A DNA stretch of 5,586 nucleotides from Comamonadaceae bacterium (lineage in GTDB: Bacteria > Pseudomonadota > Gammaproteobacteria > Burkholderiales > Burkholderiaceae_C), in the NCBI GenBank assembly GCA_947469815.1, contig CANIRI010000172.1, positions 1 to 5,586 on the forward strand, written 5' to 3'. The notes beneath the pieces are model-generated. The model did no database searches, was not told where the DNA came from, and saw only the letters and a list, made by a program, of their open reading frames with translations. Below are positions 1 to 5,586 of this stretch, piece after piece. The first letter of the stretch is position 1. Each line of letters opens with the position of its first letter. Position numbers and translations under genes: made by a program.

Positions 1-9
1 CGGGTTCAT
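1..9 (-). CDS. start of the next gene in the leftward unit (partial, first 3 codons)
   Basis: On the minus strand an ATG at 9-7 overlaps the TGA stop (8-6) of the adenylation gene in a classic ATGA junction. It reads Met-Asn-Pro before the window ends. A purine-rich GGACGGAG sequence, lying inside the last codons of the upstream gene, sits 4 bases before this ATG and can serve as a ribosome-binding site. The overlap and the site together suggest translational coupling, so the product probably acts with the adenylation enzyme. The function cannot be read from three codons. A carrier protein or acyl/aminoacyl transferase would make sense beside a free-standing adenylation domain, but that is a guess. 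Confidence 0.45.
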
Positions 10-1604
10 GTCACTCCGTCCTGCAGCTGCGCCAGCAGCGCGCGCCGGTTGACTTTGCCGCTGGTATTCAGCGGCATGGCTTCCAAGGCGATGATGCGGT
101 TGGGAACCATGTAGGCGGGTAGGCTCTGCTTCATGCGGGTGATGACTGCGGCCTGGTCGACGGACTGGCTTGCGCTGGCGCCAACAAAACCTACGCTACC
201 TTTGGCGATGCCATCCACCACCGGCCATGCGACTGCGGCCACCAACTCGACGCCGCTGGCGCTGCGCAAATGGGCTTCAATTTCTTCGAGCTCCACGCGG
301 TAGCCCATGATCTTGACCTGGTTGTCGATGCGCCCCAGGCAATGGAATACGCCCTGTGCGTCGCACACGGCCAGATCGCCCGTGCGGTACCAGCGCGTGC
401 CGCCATGCTGCGGAAAGCGCTGCGCGGTGAGTTCCGGGGCATCCAGGTAGCCCAGCGCCAGTTGCACGCCGCCAATGGCCAACTCACCGGCTTGCCCGGG
501 GGGAAGTGCCTGTCTGTCCTCGTCCACCACTGCGGCGGCGCATCCCGGCAGCACCTGCCCGATAGCGACCACGCCCCGCCCCTCGGTGACCACAAAGGGT
601 TCGCGCTGGATCATGCAAAACACGGTGGCTTCGGTGGGCCCGTAAAGGTTGACGATGGCGCTGTGCGGCGCGGCGCTGTGCCAGGTCTGTACCGTGCTCT
701 CAGGCAATTGTTCGCCGCCGAAAACCGTCAGGCGCAGGGACGGCAGGCTGCCCGGTGCAAGGGTCTTGAGCTGCGCCAGCATCCCGGCCAGCGAGGGAAC
801 CGAATTCCATACCGTCAAGGCGTTGGCGCGCGCGAACTTCACGGCATTCATCACCTGCGTGGCCGGTAGCAGGTAGAGGGCGGCCCCTGCCTCCCAGGTT
901 GCATACATGTTGTGCACCGAAAAATCAAAGCTGAGTTCGCAGGTTTCCAAGGCCCGGTCGTCTGCGCGCAGTTCCAGCGTGCGGGCGATGGAGGCGGCGT
1001 AATGGCGCGCTGACGCGACCGACACCATGACGCCTTTGGGTACGCCGGTGGTCCCGGAGGTGAAGATGATGTAGGCCGGGTCCTGCGCGGCCATGGCCGC
1101 TGGTGCAGCGGGCTCGACTGCGGGCAGGGTGTGCGCCTGCAGAATTGGGCGTGGTACGGGACCACCTGACAGTGGGTTACGGATAGGTGCATCGCCCTGG
1201 CAAATCAACAGCGGAGGGCAGGCCTGCAGCAGCTCCGGGGTGAGGAGTCGGATGGCGTCTGCGGCTACGATCAGCGCGTCGAGTTCGCACTGCGCCAGGA
1301 TGGCGAGCATGCGTTCTTGCGGCAGCTTCAAACCGATGGGCACGTAGCTGGCACCCGCCCAGCAGGCCCCGAGCATGGCCGTCAGCGCGTCCCGGCTGCG
1401 CGAACCCAGAATGCCCACGCGGGGCGGGCGGGTTGCATGGGACGGCCATGCGGGCGAAGTCTGCAAACCGTGCGCCAGGCGTGCCGCGGCGCGCACCAAT
1501 TCTGCGTAGCTGGTGCTCTCGTTCTGGAAAACCAGGGCGGGGGAATCGGGCTGCTCCAGGCTGTGGTGGTACACAGCGCAGGCGATATTCGCGATGTCTT
1601 GCAT
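6..1604 (-). CDS. free-standing amino-acid adenylation enzyme (AMP-binding, NRPS A-domain/DltA-like)
   Basis: This 532-residue enzyme should activate an amino acid with ATP to an aminoacyl-AMP and pass it to a carrier thiol. The adenylation core motifs appear in order: the P-loop-like TSGTTGVPKG (182-191); A4 FDFS (226-229) with Asp227, the residue that binds the substrate amino group in amino-acid-activating members; A5 NLYGPTEATV (319-328); A6 GELAIGG (373-379); A7 YRTGDL (406-411); A8 starting GRIDNQVK (424-431); and A10 NTSGKVNR (513-520) with catalytic Lys517. The protein ends 15 residues after Lys517's motif area, so there is no fused carrier or condensation domain. The length is normal for DltA and single A-domains. 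My manual specificity code is D-F-H-N-V-G-L-V-F-K, closest among codes I remember to the threonine code. The ATG at 1604 has no clear Shine-Dalgarno sequence, and the next Met is residue 77, inside the conserved fold, so ATG 1604 is kept. It is third in the SDR-amidase-adenylation unit. The family is certain; the substrate is not known. Confidence 0.93.
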   Translation of the reverse strand: MQDIANIACAVYHHSLEQPDSPALVFQNESTSYAELVRAAARLAHGLQTSPAWPSHATRPPRVGILGSRSRDALTAMLGACWAGASYVPIGLKLPQERMLAILAQCELDALIVAADAIRLLTPELLQACPPLLICQGDAPIRNPLSGGPVPRPILQAHTLPAVEPAAPAAMAAQDPAYIIFTSGTTGVPKGVMVSVASARHYAASIARTLELRADDRALETCELSFDFSVHNMYATWEAGAALYLLPATQVMNAVKFARANALTVWNSVPSLAGMLAQLKTLAPGSLPSLRLTVFGGEQLPESTVQTWHSAAPHSAIVNLYGPTEATVFCMIQREPFVVTEGRGVVAIGQVLPGCAAAVVDEDRQALPPGQAGELAIGGVQLALGYLDAPELTAQRFPQHGGTRWYRTGDLAVCDAQGVFHCLGRIDNQVKIMGYRVELEEIEAHLRSASGVELVAAVAWPVVDGIAKGSVGFVGASASQSVDQAAVITRMKQSLPAYMVPNRIIALEAMPLNTSGKVNRRALLAQLQDGVT

Positions 1605-1614
1605 GCAATGACTG

Positions 1615-1634
1615 CCAGGGTGTTGATTCCCTGG
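1615..1634 (-). promoter_or_regulatory. perfect 6-bp inverted repeat just upstream of the adenylation gene
   Basis: The arms CCAGGG (1615-1620) and CCCTGG (1629-1634) are exact inverted repeats around an 8-base AT-rich loop. The element ends 10 bases before the adenylation start codon at 1604, inside the 87-base gap after the amidase. On the transcript it would fold as a GC-rich hairpin over the region where a ribosome-binding site is expected, and the only AGGG in that region is in its distal arm. It could modulate translation of the third gene, act as an operator half-pair, or be chance. It lacks a following U-run, so it is not a standard intrinsic terminator. Confidence 0.35.
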
Positions 1635-1691
1635 TCTGTATCCAACGGTTAGGGGAGGGCTGCGCGAGCGCCGCAGGATTTTCCGCTTTTT

Positions 1692-3029
1692 TTACGTCAC
1701 TGAATCCTTGTGGGCGGCCAGCGTGTGCTCCACCCAGCGGGCGGTGCGCAGCAGTTCGCCATCCTGGCGATAGGGCGCGACCAGTTGCAGACCCAAGGGC
1801 AGACCTTTTTGCGAACGGCTCATGGGCAGCGTGATGGCGGGAAGACCCAGAAAACTCCACAGCGCGCAAAACAGCGGGTCGCCCGTGAAACCCAGGCCGT
1901 GCGGCGCTTCGCCGGTGGCGGGCACGGTGAGCACTGCGTCGAAGCCCTGCAGTTGCGCTGAAGCATCTGCGCGCAATTGTTGCTGCAGTGCACGCGCGCT
2001 GATGTACTCAAACGCCGAGCGCGCGCCGCCTTGGGTCACCATTTCATGGATGTGCACGCTGCACAAATCGGCATGCTGCGCCACATGCTGCTGGTGCACA
2101 TGCCCGCCTTCGCACTGCACCAGGCAGTCCATGGCTTGCAGCGCATCCCAATAGGCCTGCGGCAGGGTGATGGTCTGTACCACCGCACCGCTGGCACGCA
2201 AGCGGTCCACGGCGTGTTGCATGGCCTGGTTTTGCTCGGCGCTCACGCGATCATCAAAAGGCGTTTGCAGCCAGGCCAGCCGCGGCGCGCTCCGGGTCTG
2301 CAGACCGGTTTGGCTGTCCATGGGAACCGCCGGCACGACGATGCTCTCTGGCTCGTCGGTGTTCTGGTTGCGCAGGACATTGAAGGCCAGGGCCACATCG
2401 TTGACGCAGCGGGCCAGAAAACCGACATGGTCCAGCGCCCCGGAGACCGGGAACGCACCCTGGCGCGGCACTGCGCCGAAGCTGGCTTTGAAGCCCACCA
2501 CGCCGCAGTAAGCCGCCGGGCGGATGACCGAGCCGTAGGTCTGTGTGCCCAAAGCCAGGGGCACCATGCCGGTGGCCACGGCCGCCGCCGAGCCACTGGA
2601 GGAGCCGCCGGGCGTGTGTTCCGCGTGAAAGGGGTTGACCGTGGGCCCGTTTTTGCGCCAAGCGAATTCGGTGGTGACCGTTTTGCCACACACCACCGCA
2701 CCTTGCTGCCGCAGGGTCGCCACGATGGTGGCATCTTGCGCGGGCCTGTGGGCGGCGTAAATCGGCGAGCCGTAGGTGGTGACACATTGCGCGGTATCGA
2801 TCAAGTCCTTCACCGCCACCGGAATCCCGGCCCAGGGGCCAGTGCACGGTGCGGCCAGCAGTTCGGCGGTCGGCAGGCGGGTGACAAAGGCGTGCAGTGC
2901 GGGATCCAGGCTGTCTGCCCGGGCTGCGCATTCCTGCAAGTAGGCCTGTGCCGTGATCGTGCCCGCCGAGATGGCGCGGCAGGCATCGAACAAGCCCAAA
3001 GGCATCGGAGTGAAGTAGGGGTTGGTCAT
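1692..3029 (-). CDS. amidase-signature family hydrolase
   Basis: This 445-residue enzyme is predicted to hydrolyse a carboxamide (C-N) bond by a Ser-cisSer-Lys triad, probably in the cytoplasm because no signal peptide or membrane segment is visible. The triad is complete: Lys74 in IPVAVKD, cis-Ser143 in the Gly/Ser-rich PGGSSSGSAA segment (140-149), and nucleophile Ser167 in GTQTYGSVIRPAAYCG (161-176). The 24-residue Ser143-Ser167 spacing equals that of fatty acid amide hydrolase (217/241). The usual Asp of GTDTGGS is Gln here, a variant I recall from many free-standing amidases. The length fits single-domain amidases; no GatB or GatC partner is adjacent and no biotin or allophanate hydrolase domain is fused. 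The ATG at 3029 is preceded by AGGA (rc of 3040-3043) at 10-base spacing. The gene starts 27 bases after the SDR stop, so the two are almost certainly cotranscribed. The substrate is unknown. GatA-like tRNA amidotransferase function is unlikely from the context. Confidence 0.92.
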   Translation of the reverse strand: MTNPYFTPMPLGLFDACRAISAGTITAQAYLQECAARADSLDPALHAFVTRLPTAELLAAPCTGPWAGIPVAVKDLIDTAQCVTTYGSPIYAAHRPAQDATIVATLRQQGAVVCGKTVTTEFAWRKNGPTVNPFHAEHTPGGSSSGSAAAVATGMVPLALGTQTYGSVIRPAAYCGVVGFKASFGAVPRQGAFPVSGALDHVGFLARCVNDVALAFNVLRNQNTDEPESIVVPAVPMDSQTGLQTRSAPRLAWLQTPFDDRVSAEQNQAMQHAVDRLRASGAVVQTITLPQAYWDALQAMDCLVQCEGGHVHQQHVAQHADLCSVHIHEMVTQGGARSAFEYISARALQQQLRADASAQLQGFDAVLTVPATGEAPHGLGFTGDPLFCALWSFLGLPAITLPMSRSQKGLPLGLQLVAPYRQDGELLRTARWVEHTLAAHKDSVT

Positions 3030-3056
3030 GTTCTATAGATCCTAAAAAGCTGCGGG

Positions 3057-3803
3057 TTAGTAGGTAGAGCGGCCACCCGAGAGGTCAAAGACCGCGCCGG
3101 TGGAAAACGAGCATTCCTGGGTACACAGCCAGCAGACCATGGACGCTACTTCGTCGGTGGTGCCAAAGCGGCCCATGGGAATCTTGCCCAGCATGTAGGC
3201 GATGTGTTCGGGCTTCATCTGCTCAAAAATCGGGGTCTGCACGGCAGCGGGCGTGACGCAGTTCACGCGGATGCCGGTTTGCGCCAGTTCCTTGCCCATT
3301 GACTTGGTCAGGCCGATGACGGCGGCTTTGCTGGCACTGTAGGCGCTGGCGTTGGGGTTGCCCTCTTTGCCGGCCACCGAGGCGATGTTGACGATGCGGC
3401 CATAGTCCTGGTCGCGCATGACGGGAACCACCGCTTTGCAGACATGGAAGACGCCGCCCAGGTTGACCTGCATCACCCGCTCCCACTCCGTCACCGGGTA
3501 GTCCCATAGCGTGGTGTTGGGACCGGTAATGCCCGCGCTGTTGACCAGCATGTCAATCTGGCTGGTGGCCTGCAGGGTTTGCGCCAGCGCGGCTTCGACC
3601 TGGCTGTAATCGGCCACGTCCACGAGCACGCCCCGCGCGCCGTCGCCCAGGCTCTTGCAGGCCCGTTCCAGCGCCTGCGGGTCGCGGTCCCACAGGGCAA
3701 CGCTGGCGCCCGAGGCCCGCATGCGCTGCGCAATCGCAAACCCCAGGCCGGTTGCGCCACCGGTGATGACGCCGTGACGTCCGTGTAAATCGAGTTGGTT
3801 CAT
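3057..3803 (-). CDS. short-chain dehydrogenase/reductase (classical SDR, probably NAD-dependent)
   Basis: This 248-residue classical SDR interconverts an alcohol and a ketone with a nicotinamide cofactor. Numbering from the ATG at 3803, it shows the cofactor loop TGGATGLG (14-21), Asp39 at the end of strand beta-2 (LWDRD), which favours NAD(H) over NADP(H), NSAG (88-91) in place of the usual NNAG, catalytic Asn113, Ser142, Tyr155 and Lys159 (YSASK). After the active site it reads CVTPAAV where many SDRs have a PG motif, and it ends in FDLSGGRSTY. From memory, this C-terminal pattern resembles the 2-keto-3-deoxy-L-rhamnonate/fuconate 4-dehydrogenase group, but no sugar-acid genes are nearby, so that is only a lead. 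An in-frame GTG at 3809 would add two residues; the ATG is chosen because GGAG lies 7 bases before it. It is the first gene of the leftward unit. Confidence 0.93.
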   Translation of the reverse strand: MNQLDLHGRHGVITGGATGLGFAIAQRMRASGASVALWDRDPQALERACKSLGDGARGVLVDVADYSQVEAALAQTLQATSQIDMLVNSAGITGPNTTLWDYPVTEWERVMQVNLGGVFHVCKAVVPVMRDQDYGRIVNIASVAGKEGNPNASAYSASKAAVIGLTKSMGKELAQTGIRVNCVTPAAVQTPIFEQMKPEHIAYMLGKIPMGRFGTTDEVASMVCWLCTQECSFSTGAVFDLSGGRSTY

Positions 3804-3810
3804 GTACACA

Positions 3811-3814
3811 CTCC
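3811..3814 (-). promoter_or_regulatory. ribosome-binding site that decides the SDR start
   Basis: CTCC on the plus strand reads GGAG on the minus strand. It is 7 bases from the ATG at 3803 but only 1 base from the in-frame GTG at 3809, so it supports the ATG as the true start. Confidence 0.65.
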
Positions 3815-3889
3815 GGTTTGCCAGGAGGCTGGGGAAAAGAGCAGCAACTTAACACGCCCACCGTTTCATGGCCCCTGAGCCCATGTCCA

Positions 3890-3906
3890 TGCCCGCTGGC
3901 GGGGCA
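3890..3906. repeat. GC-rich imperfect inverted repeat in the divergent region
   Basis: TGCCC (3890-3894) and GGGCA (3902-3906) pair exactly around a 7-base centre that contains a further GC/GC match. It lies about 60 bases upstream of the iron-sulphur subunit gene, in the shared control region. It could be an operator or a leader hairpin. In such GC-rich DNA a short palindrome of this kind can arise by chance. Confidence 0.25.
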
Positions 3907-3966
3907 AGCAGGCTATGCGACATTTTTATGGTGGACAATGAAACGAAGATTGGAGAAAGACGGTCT

Positions 3967-4404
3967 ATGCAACTCACATTGAACGGTAAAAAAGTGGCGC
4001 TCGATATCGAGGCAGAAATGCCTTTGCTCTGGGCGATTCGGGACGAAGCGGGCTTGACCGGAACCAAATTCGGCTGCGGTGTCGGCCAGTGCGGTGCCTG
4101 CACCGTGCTGCTCGATGGCGAACCGGTGCGCGCGTGCGCCGTGCCAGCGGGCGTGGCGGTAGGGCGCAAGGTCACCACCATCGAGGGCCTGGGCGGCAAG
4201 TCCGCGTTGCAAAAGGCCTGGATTGAAAAGCAGGTGCCGCAGTGCGGTTACTGCCAGTCGGGCATGTTGATGGCGGCCACCGCCTTGCTGGCGCGCAAAC
4301 CCCGGCCCACCGATGCCGACATTGATGCAGCTATCACCAACCTGTGCCGCTGCGGAACCTACCCGCGCATCAAAGCAGCGATCAAAGCGGCTGCGCGGCT
4401 GTGA
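3967..4404 (+). CDS. [2Fe-2S] small subunit of an IorA-like molybdenum hydroxylase
   Basis: This 145-residue protein is the electron-transfer subunit of a xanthine dehydrogenase-superfamily hydroxylase, moving electrons from the molybdenum site in the large subunit to an acceptor. Residues 1 to about 75 form a plant-ferredoxin-like domain with Cys37, Cys42, Cys45 and Cys57 (C-x4-C-x2-C-x11-C). The following helical [2Fe-2S] domain has Cys93, Cys96, Cys127 and Cys129 ([10 protein letters not shown] and CRCGTYPR). All eight ligands are present, and the length is close to the roughly 150 residues of IorA-type subunits. The frame is open further upstream to an ATG at 3868, but the family begins at the MQLTLNG strand and a purine-rich GGAGAAAGA (3952-3960) precedes the ATG at 3967, so the shorter form is chosen. 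It has no signal peptide, so if the complex is exported this subunit must travel bound to the Tat-tagged large subunit. The name IorA denotes family only; the substrate may not be isoquinoline. Confidence 0.95.
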   Translation: MQLTLNGKKVALDIEAEMPLLWAIRDEAGLTGTKFGCGVGQCGACTVLLDGEPVRACAVPAGVAVGRKVTTIEGLGGKSALQKAWIEKQVPQCGYCQSGMLMAATALLARKPRPTDADIDAAITNLCRCGTYPRIKAAIKAAARL

Positions 4405-4410
4405 AGGGGA
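4404..4410 (+). promoter_or_regulatory. ribosome-binding site of the large-subunit gene
   Basis: AAGGGGA lies 5 bases before the ATG at 4416 and begins on the last base of the small subunit's TGA stop (4402-4404). It supports the large-subunit start and close translational linkage of the pair. Confidence 0.6.
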
Positions 4411-4415
4411 CTCGA

Positions 4416-5586
4416 ATGCAAACCACACACACACCAAGCGCTACCGCTGCGCTGTCCCGCCGCAACTTTATCCACGCCACCGTTGCAGCGGGCGCGGGCG
4501 CGGGCTTGAGCTTGGGCTTTTATTTGCCTGCAGCCGCCGCCGACAAACTCGCCACCGATGGCCCGCACGGCAGCGCGATTGATATCAACGCCTGGATCCG
4601 CATCACCCCAGACAACCAGGTGATTTGTGAAGTCGCCCGGGCCGAAATGGGCCAGGGCACCAGCACCAGCCTGCCCATGATGCTGGCCGAAGAATTGGAA
4701 TGCCGCTGGGAAGATGTGCGCATGGAGTTCGCATCGGTCAACGAGCACCTGGCGCGCAACAAGGTCTACATCACTTTCAGCACCGGCGGCAGCCGGGGCA
4801 CGCGCGGTTCGCAGCTGGTGATGCGCCAGGCGGGCGCCGCAGCGCGCGAGATGCTCAAGGCGGCAGCGGCCCAGCGCTGGGGGGTAGCAGTGGCGGATGT
4901 GGTGGCCAAACAGGGCGTGGTCACCCATGCGGCTAGCAAGCGCCGGTTGACCTACGGTGCCTTGGCGCAGGATGCGGCGCGCCAGCCTGTTCCCACCGAC
5001 GTGGTCTTGAAAACGCCAGCGCAGTGGAGCCTGATTGGCAAGCCGGTCAAGCGGCTGGATATCCCCGCCAAGTGCGACGGCAGCGCGGTCTTCGGTATTG
5101 ATGTGCGCGTGCCGGGCATGCTGTACGCGGCGCTGTTGCAGTGCCCGGTGTTCGGCGGCTCGCCCCGCTCCTTTGACGCGGCCGCGGTGATGAACCGCCG
5201 GGGTGTGAAAAAGGTGGTGGCGGGGCCTGATTTTGTGGCGGTGGTGGCGGACAACTGGTGGCGTGCCCAGCAGGCCCTGAAATCATTGAAAGTGGTTTGG
5301 GACTATGCGGGTGGTGAGACGCTGAACGACGCGGGCATTGCGCAGATTCTGCAAGCTGGTGTGGAGCAGGCCCGACCCTTGCGTGTTGACGGCGACTTCG
5401 CATCGCTGTGGGCCCAGGCCGACGCGGCGGGCCACCGCAAGGTGGAGGCTGAATATTTCACGCCCTATGTGAACCACTTCACCCTGGAGCCGCAAAACTG
5501 CACCGCGCTGGTTGCCGGTGATCAGGCGCAGATCTGGGCACCCACGCAAAGCGCCGAAGCCACCCAGGCCGAAGCGGCGCGAACCC
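4416..5586 (+). CDS. molybdopterin-binding large subunit, IorB-like, with Tat signal (partial, 3' end missing)
   Basis: The frame stays open from ATG 4416 to the window edge: 390 complete codons of a protein that in this family usually exceeds 700 residues. It would hydroxylate a substrate, typically an N-heteroaromatic ring carbon or an aldehyde, at a molybdenum-cytosine-dinucleotide-type cofactor using water as oxygen source. Residues 14-20 (SRRNFIH) are a twin-arginine motif, followed by an Ala/Gly-rich hydrophobic stretch and a likely cleavage after the Ala run ending at 42. Next come NAWIRI (58-63) and the cofactor-contact motif EMGQG (77-81) followed by LPMMLAEEL (86-94). A STGGSRGTRGS segment (122-132) follows. 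The a/b-hammerhead domain begins near residue 206 (LIGKPVKRLD) and contains FGIDVRVPGML (226-236). EPQNCTA (358-364) and WAPTQSA (374-380) begin the next cofactor region. An MGQG motif ahead of the hammerhead is the normal layout for IorB-type proteins, unlike xanthine dehydrogenase. The catalytic Glu lies beyond the edge. The gene starts 11 bases after its partner. Confidence 0.95.
   Translation, partial: MQTTHTPSATAALSRRNFIHATVAAGAGAGLSLGFYLPAAAADKLATDGPHGSAIDINAWIRITPDNQVICEVARAEMGQGTSTSLPMMLAEELECRWEDVRMEFASVNEHLARNKVYITFSTGGSRGTRGSQLVMRQAGAAAREMLKAAAAQRWGVAVADVVAKQGVVTHAASKRRLTYGALAQDAARQPVPTDVVLKTPAQWSLIGKPVKRLDIPAKCDGSAVFGIDVRVPGMLYAALLQCPVFGGSPRSFDAAAVMNRRGVKKVVAGPDFVAVVADNWWRAQQALKSLKVVWDYAGGETLNDAGIAQILQAGVEQARPLRVDGDFASLWAQADAAGHRKVEAEYFTPYVNHFTLEPQNCTALVAGDQAQIWAPTQSAEATQAEAART

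Larger units (their letters stand above)
3804..3966. promoter_or_regulatory. divergent intergenic region between SDR and molybdenum hydroxylase genes
   Basis: These 163 bases separate two start codons pointing away from each other, so they should hold promoters for both units and possibly a shared operator. No strong sigma-70 promoter is visible by eye. The best leftward match is weak: TTGTCC (rc of 3933-3938), a 17-base spacer, then TAGCCT (rc of 3910-3915). An AT-rich patch at 3921-3929 stands out from the GC-rich surroundings and is a reasonable place for promoter melting. No regulator gene lies in the window. The location is well supported as regulatory; the individual elements are not. 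Confidence 0.5.

Noticed and set aside
161..176. Amidase residues 161-176 (position given as residues): Asp to Gln change in the GTDTGGS motif as a sign of lost activity
   Set aside because: The Ser-cisSer-Lys triad is intact and the GTQT-type variant is, to my knowledge, common in active free-standing amidases.
1679..1693. T-rich run near the amidase stop, considered as a terminator
   Set aside because: It is a T-run on the plus strand; in the direction of transcription it is an A-run with no preceding hairpin.
1177..1869. 230-residue minus-strand frame spanning the amidase-adenylation gap
   Set aside because: It overlaps two well-supported genes in another frame, has an Arg/Ala/Pro-rich composition and no family signature.
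1977..3038. 353-residue open frame on the plus strand opposite the amidase gene
   Set aside because: It is the antisense shadow of a GC-rich gene: its translation is rich in Arg, Gly and His with no recognisable motif, while the opposite strand encodes a complete amidase triad.
3842..3862. Sigma-54-like GG...TTGCT element on the minus strand
   Set aside because: The GG to GC spacing is 11 bases instead of the fixed 10, so it does not meet the -24/-12 rule.
3915..3929. LysR-type T-N11-A box in the divergent region
   Set aside because: The spacing fits, but the arms form no dyad and no LysR-family gene is in view; the pattern is too loose to call.
3884..3937. TGTCCA and TGGACA inverted pair, 42 bases apart
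   Set aside because: A 6-base match at this distance within 160 bases is expected by chance, and no other copies support it.
3868..3966. 33-residue upstream extension of the iron-sulphur subunit
   Set aside because: The family starts at the MQLTLNG strand, the extension has no signal-peptide character, and the ATG at 3867-3870 lacks a ribosome-binding site.
4424..4433. (CA)5 dinucleotide run just after the large-subunit start codon, considered as a phase-variation tract
   Set aside because: Five units is short for slippage-driven switching, and the codons (Thr/His) are ordinary n-region residues of a Tat signal.

Overview
This window is GC-rich, tightly packed bacterial DNA. Base composition, codon use and gene families fit a betaproteobacterium, most likely Burkholderiales of a Comamonadaceae type. 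That placement is an inference from style; no rRNA or marker gene is present. There are no tRNA or rRNA genes, CRISPR arrays, insertion sequences or phage genes. The longest non-coding stretch is about 160 bases.

The layout is two divergent transcription units. The left unit (positions 1 to 3803, minus strand) reads, in order of transcription: a short-chain dehydrogenase/reductase (SDR), an amidase-signature hydrolase 27 bases later, and a free-standing NRPS-type amino-acid adenylation enzyme 87 bases later. A further gene starts in an ATGA overlap with the adenylation gene's stop codon and runs off the left edge. The right unit (3967 to the end, plus strand) encodes a small two-cluster [2Fe-2S] subunit and, 11 bases later, the start of a molybdopterin-binding large subunit with a twin-arginine signal. 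Together these form an isoquinoline 1-oxidoreductase (IorAB)-like molybdenum hydroxylase of the xanthine dehydrogenase superfamily. The large subunit is cut by the right edge after 390 codons.

The right unit is a standard two-gene arrangement: the small subunit carries electrons from the molybdenum centre in the large one, and the complex is probably exported folded through the Tat pathway. The left unit is less ordinary. It combines an NAD-dependent alcohol/ketone oxidoreductase, a C-N hydrolase and an amino-acid-activating enzyme with no carrier domain of its own. I do not recognise this trio as a named pathway. One reading is catabolism or tailoring of a nitrogen compound, with ring hydroxylation next to nitrogen by the molybdenum enzyme, amide opening by the amidase and oxidoreduction by the SDR. 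Another is a small NRPS-like biosynthetic locus whose carrier protein would lie to the left of the window. The sequence does not decide between them.
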